From: Candidatus Zixiibacteriota bacterium
GTDB lineage: Bacteria; Zixibacteria; MSB-5A5; GN15; FEB-12
Assembly: GCA_016926795.1 (NCBI GenBank)
Contig: JAFGNW010000031.1
Span: 1 to 40,330 of the forward strand
Length of the DNA: 40,330 nt
Reading direction: 5' to 3'
The notes under the pieces are model-generated. The model saw only the letters and a program-made list of their open reading frames with translations, had not been told where the DNA came from and searched no databases. The position numbers and the translations under genes are program-made. Positions 31,289 through 39,503 of the stretch are shown here, one piece after another (position 1 is the first letter of the stretch; every line of letters begins with the position of its first letter).

Positions 31289-32116
31289 CTAGTTGCCTTT
31301 TGGCGTCGACCCGGACGGCAGGCGTTGCAACATCGCCTGATACTTACTCTCGCCGACCTTGAGGTTCGCAGGAATAGCGCCCATCTCGGCAATCTGACGT
31401 TGAGTGTTCTGGATACGTTCCTGCGTATCGGGGTGGGTACTGGAGAGCTTTTCGAATATATTCGGTTCCCCGCCTCCACCCAGGGCTGACAGCTTGTCGA
31501 ACATACCCAAACCCCTGTGCGGGTCATAACCGGCTTTGACCAGGTAATGCATACCGAAATAGTCGGCTTCGCGTTCGTTGTCCCGGGAATATTCGGAGAA
31601 AATAAGCATCATCCCGAGATTGATAGCCAGATTTAAGGCTTCCCCGGCACCTTCCCCGCCGAAAACGAGGTCGTAAGCGGTGGCCACTCCGAGCGCCGCC
31701 TGGAGGCGTTTGACACCGTGCCGGGCAACCACGTGAGAAATTTCATGAGCCAGCACCATTGCCATTTCCGCCTCATTGTCCATTTCCCTCAGAAGACCGG
31801 TATAGAAGTAAATAAATCCCCCCGGAAGGGCAAAGGCGTTGACCTGGTCCGATTCAATGACCGTAAAATGATATTCGATATCCTTACGGTCACTTATTTT
31901 GGCGATATTCTGGCCCACCTCGTTCAGATAGTTTTGCCAGACGGTATCGGCCAGGACCTTTTCGGTCTGAGCCAGTTCGTCGGCTATGCCCTGCCCGATA
32001 CTCACTTCCTGGCTGGTGGGGATGACAATAAACGATTTTTTACCGCCGGGACCGGTGGTGGCGCAGGCAAGAATCAAAGCCGCACTTATTACAATGAACG
32101 TCCGAAATCTTTTCAC
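31289..32116 (-). CDS. M48-family zinc metalloprotease, lipoprotein
   Basis: A 275-residue envelope protease. The signal peptide ends in a lipobox LILAC with Cys18. The catalytic zinc motif HEISH is at 124-128 (VLAHEISHVVARHG). The third ligand is in NEREADYFGMHYL (the E of READ), as in the LoiP/YcaL and BepA groups. GFIYFYTGLL before the motif is also typical. Relatives degrade misfolded outer-membrane proteins, often next to the BAM machinery. No TPR domain follows, so it resembles LoiP more than BepA. The start is GTG, preceded by GAGGGAA. It is the last gene of a unit with the TPR, GH57 and small membrane-protein genes. Confidence 0.92.
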   Translation of the reverse strand: MKRFRTFIVISAALILACATTGPGGKKSFIVIPTSQEVSIGQGIADELAQTEKVLADTVWQNYLNEVGQNIAKISDRKDIEYHFTVIESDQVNAFALPGGFIYFYTGLLREMDNEAEMAMVLAHEISHVVARHGVKRLQAALGVATAYDLVFGGEGAGEALNLAINLGMMLIFSEYSRDNEREADYFGMHYLVKAGYDPHRGLGMFDKLSALGGGGEPNIFEKLSSTHPDTQERIQNTQRQIAEMGAIPANLKVGESKYQAMLQRLPSGSTPKGN

Positions 32117-32132
32117 GAATATTCCCTCAGGC

Positions 32133-32531
32133 CTATAGTTTAGACTTGTCGGCCAGATCGCTGATAATCGGCAGCCGGTAATTTTTCCCCTGCAGGCCGA
32201 AATATATCCCCGCCACGGAAAAAGCGGCGGCGACTATCAAAACAGCCTTGAACACGAAATCGGAAATGTTGTCGATTAAGAAAACGACCGCTATTATTTC
32301 GATTAAAAACAGCATTACACCCTGACGGGCATGAAACCGCGCTTCCCGGTTTTCCTTCATGTTTAAAAGCGGGATAAAACAGAGAAACGGGATATAGGCC
32401 ATAATCGCCGCCAGGCGGCCGTCATCGGTCTTGAACTCGTTATCGGTCTTGAACTCGCTGTCGGAGTTGAGGTCGGGGATGGCTCCCGAAGGCTCTTCGT
32501 CGGACTGGTTATTGAAAAAGGATTTGTTCAT
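32133..32531 (-). CDS. Small membrane protein, DUF4870-like
   Basis: A 132-residue protein with an acidic, polar N-terminal tail (1-38) and about three hydrophobic helices (near 42-55, 72-90 and 93-112). AAIMAYIPFLCFIPLL and EARFHARQGVMLFLIEII match the pattern of DUF4870/Tic20-like small membrane proteins. The function of these is unknown. The tail carries a tandem duplication EFKTDNEFKTDD that is nearly identical at DNA level (about 32432-32461), which points to a recent slippage event. GGAGGATAA precedes the ATG. It lies 28 bp after the GH57 gene and 16 bp before the M48 gene. Confidence 0.75.
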   Translation of the reverse strand: MNKSFFNNQSDEEPSGAIPDLNSDSEFKTDNEFKTDDGRLAAIMAYIPFLCFIPLLNMKENREARFHARQGVMLFLIEIIAVVFLIDNISDFVFKAVLIVAAAFSVAGIYFGLQGKNYRLPIISDLADKSKL

Positions 32532-32559
32532 TTATCCTCCATGACTGTCTCGGTTATCA

Positions 32560-34692
32560 TCACGAAGGCCAAAATATCTCCTTGTTCTTCTCCGGGACAT
32601 CGAGCTGTATCGGCTCGTCTTCCGGCCAGCTTTCCAGCTTTTTATCACCGTCGAGCAGGGTAAGGTTAAAACTCAGGAAACCGTATCCGTTGAGCCAGAG
32701 ATAATTACGCTCGATAGCCAGCTCCAGGATGTCATCCAGGAAGAACTGATATTGCCCGGATATTTCGCCCGCGAAATAATCGTCACCGGCTTTCAACTCC
32801 AGAACCAGGGGATTGGCTGTGAAAAAAGCCAGGACGAATTTCAAATCTTTTATTAATTCTATATTCTTTTTATTACAGAAGTCAAGCCGAATATAAAAAC
32901 GATTATGGTCGAAAGCGAAATGTATGCCCGAGATATACCTTTCCACCCGGTGCATGGCCCCACCGGCTTTGAGACAATCAAAATAACCGGCCCCGGCCCA
33001 TTCGTAGAAATGGGTCACCCGGCCGTCGATCTGGGCAGTAATCATATCGTAGGGTAAGATAGTAAAGGATGCCGAGGCCTCACCGTGAATAGGTACGTTC
33101 AACTCGGGCGGCTTATCCGTTCCCAACAGGTCATAAACCGCCGAAAGGTGACCCCGAAAGATTTTGTCAAACTGGTCGTTGTGCATCCCCTGATGTTCGT
33201 CGCCGTACCACCAACACCAATCGGAACCCTCGGCGATATATACCTGCTTCCAGGCGGCGGAAATTTTCCCGCCATCAAAATCAGGATGCTCATTCTGAAA
33301 TTTCACAAGGGTTTCCCGGGTTTTGCTGAGCAGGTCCCAGGCGGTATTATCTTCGTGATGCCCGATCCAGATACGGAAATTGTGGTTAATCCAGGAACCG
33401 GCCAGAATCGACGTCAGCGGCCGGGATTTCACTCGTTGGGCGGCCTCGGTCATGGTAACCAGCTCGATTTCGGGGTCGTCGTTAAGCGTCCGGTAAAAAA
33501 GATGCAGAAAATCACTGCCGTCGTTGAGAAAATATTCCCAGGCGTTTTCACCGTCGAGGATGACCGGCACAACCACATTATCGAGACGGTCTTTGAATAT
33601 TTTCCCCAGGTCTTTCAGGTAATCAACAAAATCCTCGACCGCCTTGACCGGCGTCCAGCCCGAATAAACAAAACCGATTCGGTCGGAGAGGTTATGGTCA
33701 CGGAAAAACAATTTCAAGCCCGGCCCGTATTCATAGACGGTATGCAGGGGGTTTTCTTCCCGTTTGAGATTGGATTTCATCAGCGAATGATACAGAATCT
33801 CCTCATCCGTTGCCGTCCAGGTCAGACCGTGCCGTAGCATCATTTCCAGGACCTCTTGGGATACCGAACCCTCCGAAGGCCACATACCGGCCATGGGTCG
33901 ACCGAACAGTTCGGTGAATTTGTCTTTCGACATAATAATTTGCCGCTCGGCGTCCTCAGGGTGAACAAACCGTTTCCGGGGCAACTTGATACTCGGCAGA
34001 GCTTCCCGGGCACAGTCGGTATCACACAAAAGCGGCAGGATGGGATGATAATAGGGAGTGAAAGAGATATCAATCCTACCTTGTTCATAAAGGTCCCGGT
34101 AAGTCGGAATTATCCGCGCCAGAAATTTTAGCTGCCAGTCCAGCAGACTGTTTTTGTCCTGCTCGGTATAATTTTTTTTTTGCGCCAGGAGAGACCTGAC
34201 CGGTTCTTCCTGTCGGAAGAGCGGGTCCACCCAGACTAAATTGGACCAAACCTGCAAATCTCTTATCTCACTGGAGGAAAACAAGCTGGGCAGGGTTTTC
34301 TTGTGATTGATATCCCGGCTGTATTTTACGTAAAGTTCCCGGTAACGATTGTAGGGCTCTATCATGTGGGTCGGATTGGCCGAAAAAAAGCTGTCCAGAA
34401 TCTCCAGTTTCAACTCATTGTTTAAATCTTCCGCTTTCATACGGGAGAGCTCCAGATGCCGGTCGGTGCCGCCCCGTAAATAAAGTTCGATCTGGTCGAG
34501 CAGCGCGGGTACCAGATTGAAAGTAACCTTGACGTTCTCATACCCGGCCGCGTTGAGGGGCATATCAAGATAATCTTTGAGGGCGTGAAGGCGCACCCAG
34601 GGCATCGCCAGCCGGTCAGAGTTGGGTTCGCAATAATTAGGCTGGTGCATGTGCCATAAAATGGCAACTTTTATAGCTGTTTTCTGAGACAC
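32560..34692 (-). CDS. Glycoside hydrolase family 57 protein (alpha-glucan acting)
   Basis: A 710-residue GH57 enzyme. The five family regions are visible: HMHQP (14-18), region 2 in GRIDISFTPYYHPILPLL (206-222), the nucleophile E274 in MWPSEGSVS, the acid/base D380 in VILDGENAWEYF, and WCWWYGDEH (492-500). Family members cleave or branch alpha-glucans such as starch and glycogen (amylase, amylopullulanase, branching enzyme). Which reaction applies here is unclear. The C-terminal part (about 540-710) is beta-rich and may bind the glucan. No signal peptide is present, so a cytoplasmic glycogen role is likely. The start is GTG, nine bases after the TPR gene stop, without a clear ribosome site, which suggests translational coupling. 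Confidence 0.93.
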   Translation of the reverse strand: MSQKTAIKVAILWHMHQPNYCEPNSDRLAMPWVRLHALKDYLDMPLNAAGYENVKVTFNLVPALLDQIELYLRGGTDRHLELSRMKAEDLNNELKLEILDSFFSANPTHMIEPYNRYRELYVKYSRDINHKKTLPSLFSSSEIRDLQVWSNLVWVDPLFRQEEPVRSLLAQKKNYTEQDKNSLLDWQLKFLARIIPTYRDLYEQGRIDISFTPYYHPILPLLCDTDCAREALPSIKLPRKRFVHPEDAERQIIMSKDKFTELFGRPMAGMWPSEGSVSQEVLEMMLRHGLTWTATDEEILYHSLMKSNLKREENPLHTVYEYGPGLKLFFRDHNLSDRIGFVYSGWTPVKAVEDFVDYLKDLGKIFKDRLDNVVVPVILDGENAWEYFLNDGSDFLHLFYRTLNDDPEIELVTMTEAAQRVKSRPLTSILAGSWINHNFRIWIGHHEDNTAWDLLSKTRETLVKFQNEHPDFDGGKISAAWKQVYIAEGSDWCWWYGDEHQGMHNDQFDKIFRGHLSAVYDLLGTDKPPELNVPIHGEASASFTILPYDMITAQIDGRVTHFYEWAGAGYFDCLKAGGAMHRVERYISGIHFAFDHNRFYIRLDFCNKKNIELIKDLKFVLAFFTANPLVLELKAGDDYFAGEISGQYQFFLDDILELAIERNYLWLNGYGFLSFNLTLLDGDKKLESWPEDEPIQLDVPEKNKEIFWPS

Positions 34693-34701
34693 GTAGTAAA
34701 A

Positions 34702-35388
34702 TTACGTTTGTGGTTGAGGCCGCCCTTTTTCATAGAACATACGTTCCGCCTTGATAGCCACGGCGGTACCTTTATATTTATCGAGGATTATATCCAGGTG
34801 CGCCCGGGCATTTTCGAAATTATCGGCTTTAACGAAATTCCTGACCGCCCCGAGTTGATAATCGCCGTAGAGGGGTCCGTCCGGAAAAGCTTCGCAGGCG
34901 TCGGCAAATTTCTGCCCGGCCTCGGTATAGCTGCCCTGATTCTCATAACTGGCGGCAATACCCGCCAGAGCGGCAGCCAGATAATATTTGTCGTCGCGAT
35001 ATTCCCGGGAGTATTTTTCGAAGAAACGGATAGCTTCGGCGTAATTCTTGTTTTCGTAATTGACCTGACCCAGCATAAAGGTCGCCTCTCTGGCCACGGT
35101 CGAACTACCGTAGTCATCCACAATCTGATTCAAGCTCAAAATGGCGATCTGGTTGTTACCGTTTCGATAATCCAACAGGGCCCGGGCAAATTTGTAAGCC
35201 GATTCTTCCTCTTTAGTTGCCTGTGAATTTATATAATAGGCGACCGCGGCAATCACCAGAATGACACCGACGATGCCGATGACGTAGAACTGCCAGTTAT
35301 CCTGGAACTTCTGTTTGGATTCCAGCATAAAGGTGGTGAACTTGTCTTCCTTAATTTGCCTTTTGCTGAGCTTGACCTTGTTTTGCAT
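34702..35388 (-). CDS. Membrane-anchored TPR protein (YfgM/Tol-Pal system-like)
   Basis: A 228-residue protein with a basic cytoplasmic N-terminus (1-33), one transmembrane helix (about 35-53, WQFYVIGIVGVILVIAAVAYY) and a periplasmic TPR array (about 60-220; e.g. AREATFMLGQVNYENKNYAEAIRFFEKY, AALAGIAASYENQGSYTEAGQKF). This layout matches YfgM, an ancillary SecYEG/PpiD subunit, and related envelope TPR proteins. It is the first gene of the unit ending with the M48 protease, which would fit envelope protein quality control. TTGGAG precedes the ATG. The partner of the TPRs cannot be read from the sequence. Confidence 0.82.
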   Translation of the reverse strand: MQNKVKLSKRQIKEDKFTTFMLESKQKFQDNWQFYVIGIVGVILVIAAVAYYINSQATKEEESAYKFARALLDYRNGNNQIAILSLNQIVDDYGSSTVAREATFMLGQVNYENKNYAEAIRFFEKYSREYRDDKYYLAAALAGIAASYENQGSYTEAGQKFADACEAFPDGPLYGDYQLGAVRNFVKADNFENARAHLDIILDKYKGTAVAIKAERMFYEKGRPQPQT

Positions 35389-35455
35389 TTAAAAACTCCA
35401 ACATCCGATTCAATAATATAGTCGGTAAAAAATACCCAACAGATTAGAAAAAATG

Positions 35456-35495
35456 AGGGCGGAATTTCCGTTGACAAATCCTGAAACACCGCCCT
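35456..35495 (-). terminator. Rho-independent terminator after the FadL-like gene
   Basis: AGGGCGG / CCGCCCT stem with a 26-base loop, followed on the minus strand by CATTTTTTC. It lies 14 bp after the stop codon. Confidence 0.6.
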
Positions 35496-35509
35496 GATTC
35501 TTATACTTA

Positions 35510-36892
35510 TTAAAAATACCCTGTAAACGTCAGATTAAAGTGATGATACCGGTTCTCCAGTTTCTGGTCAATACCGTAGATTTTATTCACTATATCGTTA
35601 GAGCTGTAAGTATAGGCCAGGTCCAGGTAAATCTGTTCCCAGTGTACGCCGATGCCCGCTGAAAAATTATAATTGATCGCTTTTGCGGTAGTCACCACCT
35701 GGTAAACCGAATCCAGAATCACCACCGAATCTACCCTCAACTCCGAACTGCTGAGAGGCAGGTAAGCGAAACCCAGTCTCAGGGGTATCAGCGGGAATAA
35801 TTCCATGCCGGTTTCCCACATGTACTCCGCACCCATGCGGATTGTAAAAACGTCCTGCCAGAGCGGGTCGGTTTCCTCGAAGGTTTCTTCCTTGTCACCG
35901 CCGGGCTTAATGGAAAACTCCGTCCGGGTTTTTACCATATTATCCTTGAATCCGCGGTACTCCATATCCATCGACACCAGCATTTTTTCACTGAGATTAT
36001 AACCGGCTCCCAACCCTATGATAACCGGCATTTCCACTTTTTGAAGGATATCATCGACGAAGACGGTGTCCGTCCAGTTGTTTTTCACCAGCCCGTTATA
36101 TCTGGTTATTCGATATCTTGATTCATCGGTGGTAACCTTGGCGTCGTACGGAGTTTTAATCACGAGTCCGGCATTCAATTTCTCGGTGTTGTATTTAAAA
36201 CCAATGGTGAAATTGACGCCCGAGAAAGCGGACGTATCGATAACCGTATAGTCTTCCTCAAAGAATATTTCCTGGTCATAGGAATCATCCCGCACCAGGT
36301 TTTCAAGGACAGTGTAAGCATGTTCCTCAGAGACCGATTTGCCGGTCAGGATGTTCGCCGAGAGACCGAACGAAATGTTTTCATAAATTCTGGTTCCGAA
36401 ACCGATATTGATCTGGTAAGGGCCACCGTGATATTCACCGTCCGCGCTTATCGCTCCGGGATTTACGTTCCCGAACGCGTTAATATAGTAAAAAGAGGTG
36501 TCATAGGCACTGTTGGAGTAATCATCGAAGGCTTTGCTGTAACAGATGGAGCCGACGAACTGATGCCCCTTGATACGTAAAGGGGCCAGGAAACTCAGAA
36601 AAGTAATATTGTTAAACGAACCCGTTTGATCCAGCTTTGTCCCTCTGTAATCGAACTTCCCGCGAGGCATGAAAGAACCGAAACTGATACCGAGGATCGG
36701 TTTTTCATGAACATACAACCCCGCCGGATTCCAACTGACGGCTGATATGTCATCCGAGACACCCAGGAAAGCTTTGCCCATACCTTCGGCACGAGCGCCG
36801 CCACCGTTAAAATCAATACTCTGTAACTGACAAAAAGCTGTCGTTGTGAGGGTTAAAAAGATTACCAAGAACTTAAACAACGACCATCTCAT
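35510..36892 (-). CDS. OmpP1/FadL-family outer-membrane transport protein
   Basis: A 460-residue outer-membrane barrel. The signal peptide MRWSLFKFLVIFLTLTTTAFC precedes the family start GGGARAEGMGKAFLGVSDDISAVSWNPAGLY (hatch region, about 30-60). Many amphipathic strands follow, and the C-terminus HHFNLTFTGYF ends in Phe, as needed for barrel insertion. FadL proteins pass hydrophobic compounds such as long-chain fatty acids across the outer membrane. The substrate here is unknown. The N-terminal motif is shared with the PorV-like protein at 29665-30606, so the two are distant relatives. AAGGAG lies ten bases before the ATG, and a good sigma-70 promoter lies at 36955-36983. Confidence 0.88.
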   Translation of the reverse strand: MRWSLFKFLVIFLTLTTTAFCQLQSIDFNGGGARAEGMGKAFLGVSDDISAVSWNPAGLYVHEKPILGISFGSFMPRGKFDYRGTKLDQTGSFNNITFLSFLAPLRIKGHQFVGSICYSKAFDDYSNSAYDTSFYYINAFGNVNPGAISADGEYHGGPYQINIGFGTRIYENISFGLSANILTGKSVSEEHAYTVLENLVRDDSYDQEIFFEEDYTVIDTSAFSGVNFTIGFKYNTEKLNAGLVIKTPYDAKVTTDESRYRITRYNGLVKNNWTDTVFVDDILQKVEMPVIIGLGAGYNLSEKMLVSMDMEYRGFKDNMVKTRTEFSIKPGGDKEETFEETDPLWQDVFTIRMGAEYMWETGMELFPLIPLRLGFAYLPLSSSELRVDSVVILDSVYQVVTTAKAINYNFSAGIGVHWEQIYLDLAYTYSSNDIVNKIYGIDQKLENRYHHFNLTFTGYF

Positions 36893-36954
36893 CCTATAAA
36901 CTCCTTATATAAAGAACCATCATATTCGAAAAATCGGTTATTTTACAAGTTCAA

Positions 36955-36983
36955 AATATATACGAACTATAGACGCATGTCAA
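36955..36983 (-). promoter_or_regulatory. Sigma-70 promoter for the FadL-like gene
   Basis: TTGACA (36983-36978), a 17-bp spacer and TATATT (36960-36955) on the minus strand. The -35 is perfect and the -10 matches five of six. Transcription would start about 55 bp before the ATG. Confidence 0.7.
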
Positions 36984-37040
36984 ACGATTTAATCTATTTT
37001 TATTTAATTCTATCTTCCAAATTTTCAATAATTTGAGGCA

Positions 37041-37063
37041 AAAAAAAGGCCTTCGGGGAGGCC
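37041..37063 (-). terminator. Terminator after tRNA-Arg
   Basis: GGCCT / AGGCC short stem with a 6-base loop, followed on the minus strand by seven T. It starts seven bases after the tRNA 3' end. Confidence 0.75.
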
Positions 37064-37069
37064 AATTTA

Positions 37070-37143
37070 TACCCCCGGCAGGATTTGAACCTGCGGCCTG
37101 CGGTTTAGGAAACCGATGCTCTATCCACCTGAGCTACGGGGGC
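37070..37143 (-). tRNA. tRNA-Arg, anticodon CCT
   Basis: Read on the minus strand: acceptor GCCCCCG / CGGGGGT, D arm GCTC...GAGC, anticodon loop TTCCTAA with anticodon CCT (reads AGG), T arm GCAGG-TTCAAAT-CCTGC, discriminator A. The length is 74. The first anticodon-stem pair is a T-C mismatch. CCA is not encoded. A perfect TATAAT lies 19 bp upstream (37168-37163), but without a good -35. Confidence 0.93.
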
Positions 37144-37209
37144 ATATCACACAATAAAATCAATTATATTGAAAAAACAAATATTCTTTTATAAAACGGT
37201 TCCCCGGCC

Positions 37210-37734
37210 TTACTCGGAATCATAAGAAATAAGGTAATTTACGTCATAACCAGCGAGTTTATCGGCGAAGGGAAAGAAAACCAGCCCGATTAAACATGCA
37301 ATTCCCGCCACTTCACCCTTGAGCCGCTCAATCAATTTGCAGGCGGCTACCAAAGTCCCCCCGGTAGCGATTAAATCATCGACTATGACCACCCGCTCCC
37401 CGGGAGATACGGCGTCGGCATGAATCTCCAGAGAAGCCGTACCGTACTCGAGGGCATAATCCTCGGCAATTGTTTTATAAGGTAGTTTACCTTTTTTGCG
37501 AGCCACGATAAAGGGAAGATTCAGACGGTCAGCCAGCGCCGCACCGAAGATAAAACCCCTAGACTCGATACCCAGAATCTTCTCGGTTTTACGGGACCGA
37601 ATAAAATCCTCCATTTTATCGAGAGCCATTTTGAACCCGACCGGGTCGGCAAAAAGGGTGGTTAAATCATAAAAGTTAACACCGGGTTTAGGGAAATCCG
37701 GTACCGAGCGAATATACTTTTTTAATTCATCCAT
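37210..37734 (-). CDS. apt: Adenine phosphoribosyltransferase
   Basis: A purine-salvage enzyme joining adenine and PRPP to AMP in the cytoplasm. From the ATG at 37734 it has 174 residues. Family marks: PDFPKPGVNFYDLTTLFADP near the start, IESRGFIFGAALADRLNLPFI in the middle, and the PRPP loop RVVIVDDLIATGGTL. Start choice: ATG overlaps the acylphosphatase stop as TGATG; a TTG one codon earlier is less likely. It is the last gene of the LOG-like/acylphosphatase/apt unit, so adenine released upstream could be salvaged here. Confidence 0.96.
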   Translation of the reverse strand: MDELKKYIRSVPDFPKPGVNFYDLTTLFADPVGFKMALDKMEDFIRSRKTEKILGIESRGFIFGAALADRLNLPFIVARKKGKLPYKTIAEDYALEYGTASLEIHADAVSPGERVVIVDDLIATGGTLVAACKLIERLKGEVAGIACLIGLVFFPFADKLAGYDVNYLISYDSE

Positions 37735-38024
37735 CAATTATAGCCCCTAAAAGTTATCTCAAAATTATCATATTTACCTGTGAACTCGACCCATTTGACG
37801 TTAACCCGGGTCACGGAGGCACCGTAAGGACCGACTTTCAATTCATCGATAAGAGCTTCAACAGCACTGCGGTCACCCTCGACACAAACGAAAACCGAAC
37901 CATCGGGGTCATTTTTGACCCAGCCGGTTAATTTAAGGTTGGTCGCATGACGGTAGCAGAAATAGCGATAACCCACTCCCTGCACGACACCGCGAACGGA
38001 AATTTCAGCTCCGACCTGATTCAT
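37734..38024 (-). CDS. acyP: Acylphosphatase
   Basis: A 96-residue small enzyme that hydrolyses acyl phosphates. The family signature VRGVVQGVGYRYFCYRHA includes the phosphate-binding Arg20. WVKNDPDGSVFV includes the catalytic Asn38. The ATG overlaps the stop of the upstream LOG-like gene by four bases (ATGA), and its own stop overlaps the apt start, so the three genes are translationally coupled. The physiological substrate of bacterial acylphosphatases is unclear. Confidence 0.95.
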   Translation of the reverse strand: MNQVGAEISVRGVVQGVGYRYFCYRHATNLKLTGWVKNDPDGSVFVCVEGDRSAVEALIDELKVGPYGASVTRVNVKWVEFTGKYDNFEITFRGYN

Positions 38025-38494
38025 TTTTTTCGGACGGCTAATTCCAGAGCCAGCTCGGCGGCTTCGACCGGATCCTCGACCTGTATTATGTCATCACCGA
38101 GTTTCCAGGCGGAGATTGAAATAACGGGCTTGTTGAAAAGCCTGGCAAACGCCATCTCTGAAAGGGTGCCGTACTTGCCCGGCAGAGCAATCACGACATC
38201 GGCCGCTCGCACCACGATTATATTCCGACCTTCGCCGAACCCGGTGGGAATGGCGTAGTCGATATAGGGATTAGCGTCTTTCTTGTCATCGGTGGGTAAA
38301 ATACCGATTGTCACCCCGCCGCCTTCTTTGGCCCCCCGGGCGGCTCCTTCCATTATTCCCCCCATTCCGCCGCAAACGATGACACCACCGTTTTCAGCGA
38401 TGTGTTTTCCGACCTGTGCCGCCATATCGCGAAGTTTCTTGGAACACTTGCTGGCTCCAATTACGGCAATGACGGGCTTGTTCCTAGTTGGCAT
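38021..38494 (-). CDS. TIGR00725/LOG-like SLOG-fold protein
   Basis: A 157-residue Rossmann-like protein of the SLOG superfamily (TIGR00725 type, related to LOG cytokinin-nucleotide phosphoribohydrolases and to DprA-like folds). The nucleotide-binding start IAVIGASKCSK, the loop VCGGMGGIMEGAARGAKEGG and the motif ALPGKYGTLSE are visible. LOG enzymes have PGGxGTxxE. Here the second Gly is Lys, so catalytic activity is uncertain. LOG enzymes release a free base from a nucleotide, and apt in the same unit salvages adenine, which fits but does not prove such a role. CAGGA precedes the ATG. Confidence 0.88.
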   Translation of the reverse strand: MPTRNKPVIAVIGASKCSKKLRDMAAQVGKHIAENGGVIVCGGMGGIMEGAARGAKEGGGVTIGILPTDDKKDANPYIDYAIPTGFGEGRNIIVVRAADVVIALPGKYGTLSEMAFARLFNKPVISISAWKLGDDIIQVEDPVEAAELALELAVRKK

Positions 38495-38570
38495 TCAGTT
38501 CCTGCTTTCCAGATGAAAGGGCACGGATACAGCTTCGGCTCAATCAATATTTTCACTGATTAATAAAAAA

Positions 38571-38644
38571 TCGGGGCGACTGGATTTGAACCAGCGACCT
38601 CTTAGTCCCGAACCAAGCGCGCTACCAACCTGCGCCACGCCCCG
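38571..38644 (-). tRNA. tRNA-Pro, anticodon CGG
   Basis: Read on the minus strand: acceptor CGGGGCG / CGCCCCG, D arm GCGC...GCGC, anticodon stem CTTGG/CTAAG with loop TTCGGGA (anticodon CGG, reads CCG), T arm GCTGG-TTCAAAT-CCAGT, discriminator A. The length is 74. CCA is not encoded. TTTTTTA follows the 3' end. Confidence 0.94.
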
Positions 38645-38657
38645 AATCAAGAAACTA

Positions 38658-38685
38658 ATTATAGAATAATTTTTCGACTTGTCAA
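38658..38685 (-). promoter_or_regulatory. Consensus sigma-70 promoter for tRNA-Pro
   Basis: TTGACA (38685-38680), a 16-bp spacer and TATAAT (38663-38658) on the minus strand, 13 bp before the tRNA 5' end. Both hexamers are perfect, so this organism evidently uses the standard housekeeping consensus. Confidence 0.85.
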
Positions 38686-38738
38686 TGATTTTATCGGTCG
38701 GTTACGACGATTTATAAGCCCCGGACTTTCGTTGTACG

Positions 38739-39503
38739 TTAAAATTTAAATTTGATTTTCCGCAGTTCTTCCATCGAGACGAAATCGGTAAAGTTAAGTC
38801 TCAGGGGGGTAATGGAGACAACTTTTCTCTGGATAGCCTCAAAATCGGAACCCCGGGTAGTTTTCCATTTAGCCCGTCCCCCAATCCAGTAATAAGCCTT
38901 GCCCCGGGGGTCGGTTTTGTGAACGATAATGTCCTTGTATTGCCGCATACCCAGCGTGGTAATCTCGTATTTGGTATAAGGCCGGCCGCCGTTAAGAGGG
39001 AAATTGATATTGATAAAAGTGGCCGGGTCAATTTTCAATTTATCATATATTTTAACGAATTTGGCTATAAATTTGGCCGCCTGGTCGAGTTTCGTTCCCG
39101 GCTCATAATTGGCCATGGAGGCCGCAACAGAGGGGATACCCAGGATGGAACCTTCGATAGCCGCCGCTACGGTGCCCGAATAAGTGACATCGTCCCCCAT
39201 ATTGGAGCCGTGATTGATGCCCGAAATTATCATGTCGGGGCGCTTCTTTTTGAAAAGCAGGTGAACGGCCAGCATGATACAGTCGGTCGGGGTGCCGTCG
39301 GTGATATAACAATTCTTGTCGATTTTATGCACGCGCAGCGGCCGGTTCAAAGTCAGCGAATGGGAACTGGCCGACTGTTCCTGGTCGGGCGCCACCATGT
39401 ACACGCGGGCTATCCGGGATAGTTCCCGGTACAGACAATTAATACCATCTGAGAAATAACCGTCATCGTTGGTTATCAGGATGGTCTTCTTTTTTTCAGA
39501 CAT
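38739..39503 (-). CDS. surE: 5'/3'-nucleotidase SurE
   Basis: A 254-residue enzyme, the usual length, that removes phosphate from nucleoside monophosphates and short polyphosphates. The metal site ILITNDDGYFSDG (N12, D13, D14) and SGINHGSNMGDDVTYSGTVAAA are intact. GTPTDCIMLAV is also typical. The start overlaps the DinB-like gene by eight bases. SurE is stress-linked in many bacteria. The pcm gene that often accompanies it is absent here. Confidence 0.97.
   Translation of the reverse strand: MSEKKKTILITNDDGYFSDGINCLYRELSRIARVYMVAPDQEQSASSHSLTLNRPLRVHKIDKNCYITDGTPTDCIMLAVHLLFKKKRPDMIISGINHGSNMGDDVTYSGTVAAAIEGSILGIPSVAASMANYEPGTKLDQAAKFIAKFVKIYDKLKIDPATFININFPLNGGRPYTKYEITTLGMRQYKDIIVHKTDPRGKAYYWIGGRAKWKTTRGSDFEAIQRKVVSITPLRLNFTDFVSMEELRKIKFKF

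Noticed and set aside
33085-33837. Plus-strand ORF of 250 codons opposite the GH57 gene
   Set aside because: Shadow frame; GH57 motifs are continuous on the other strand.
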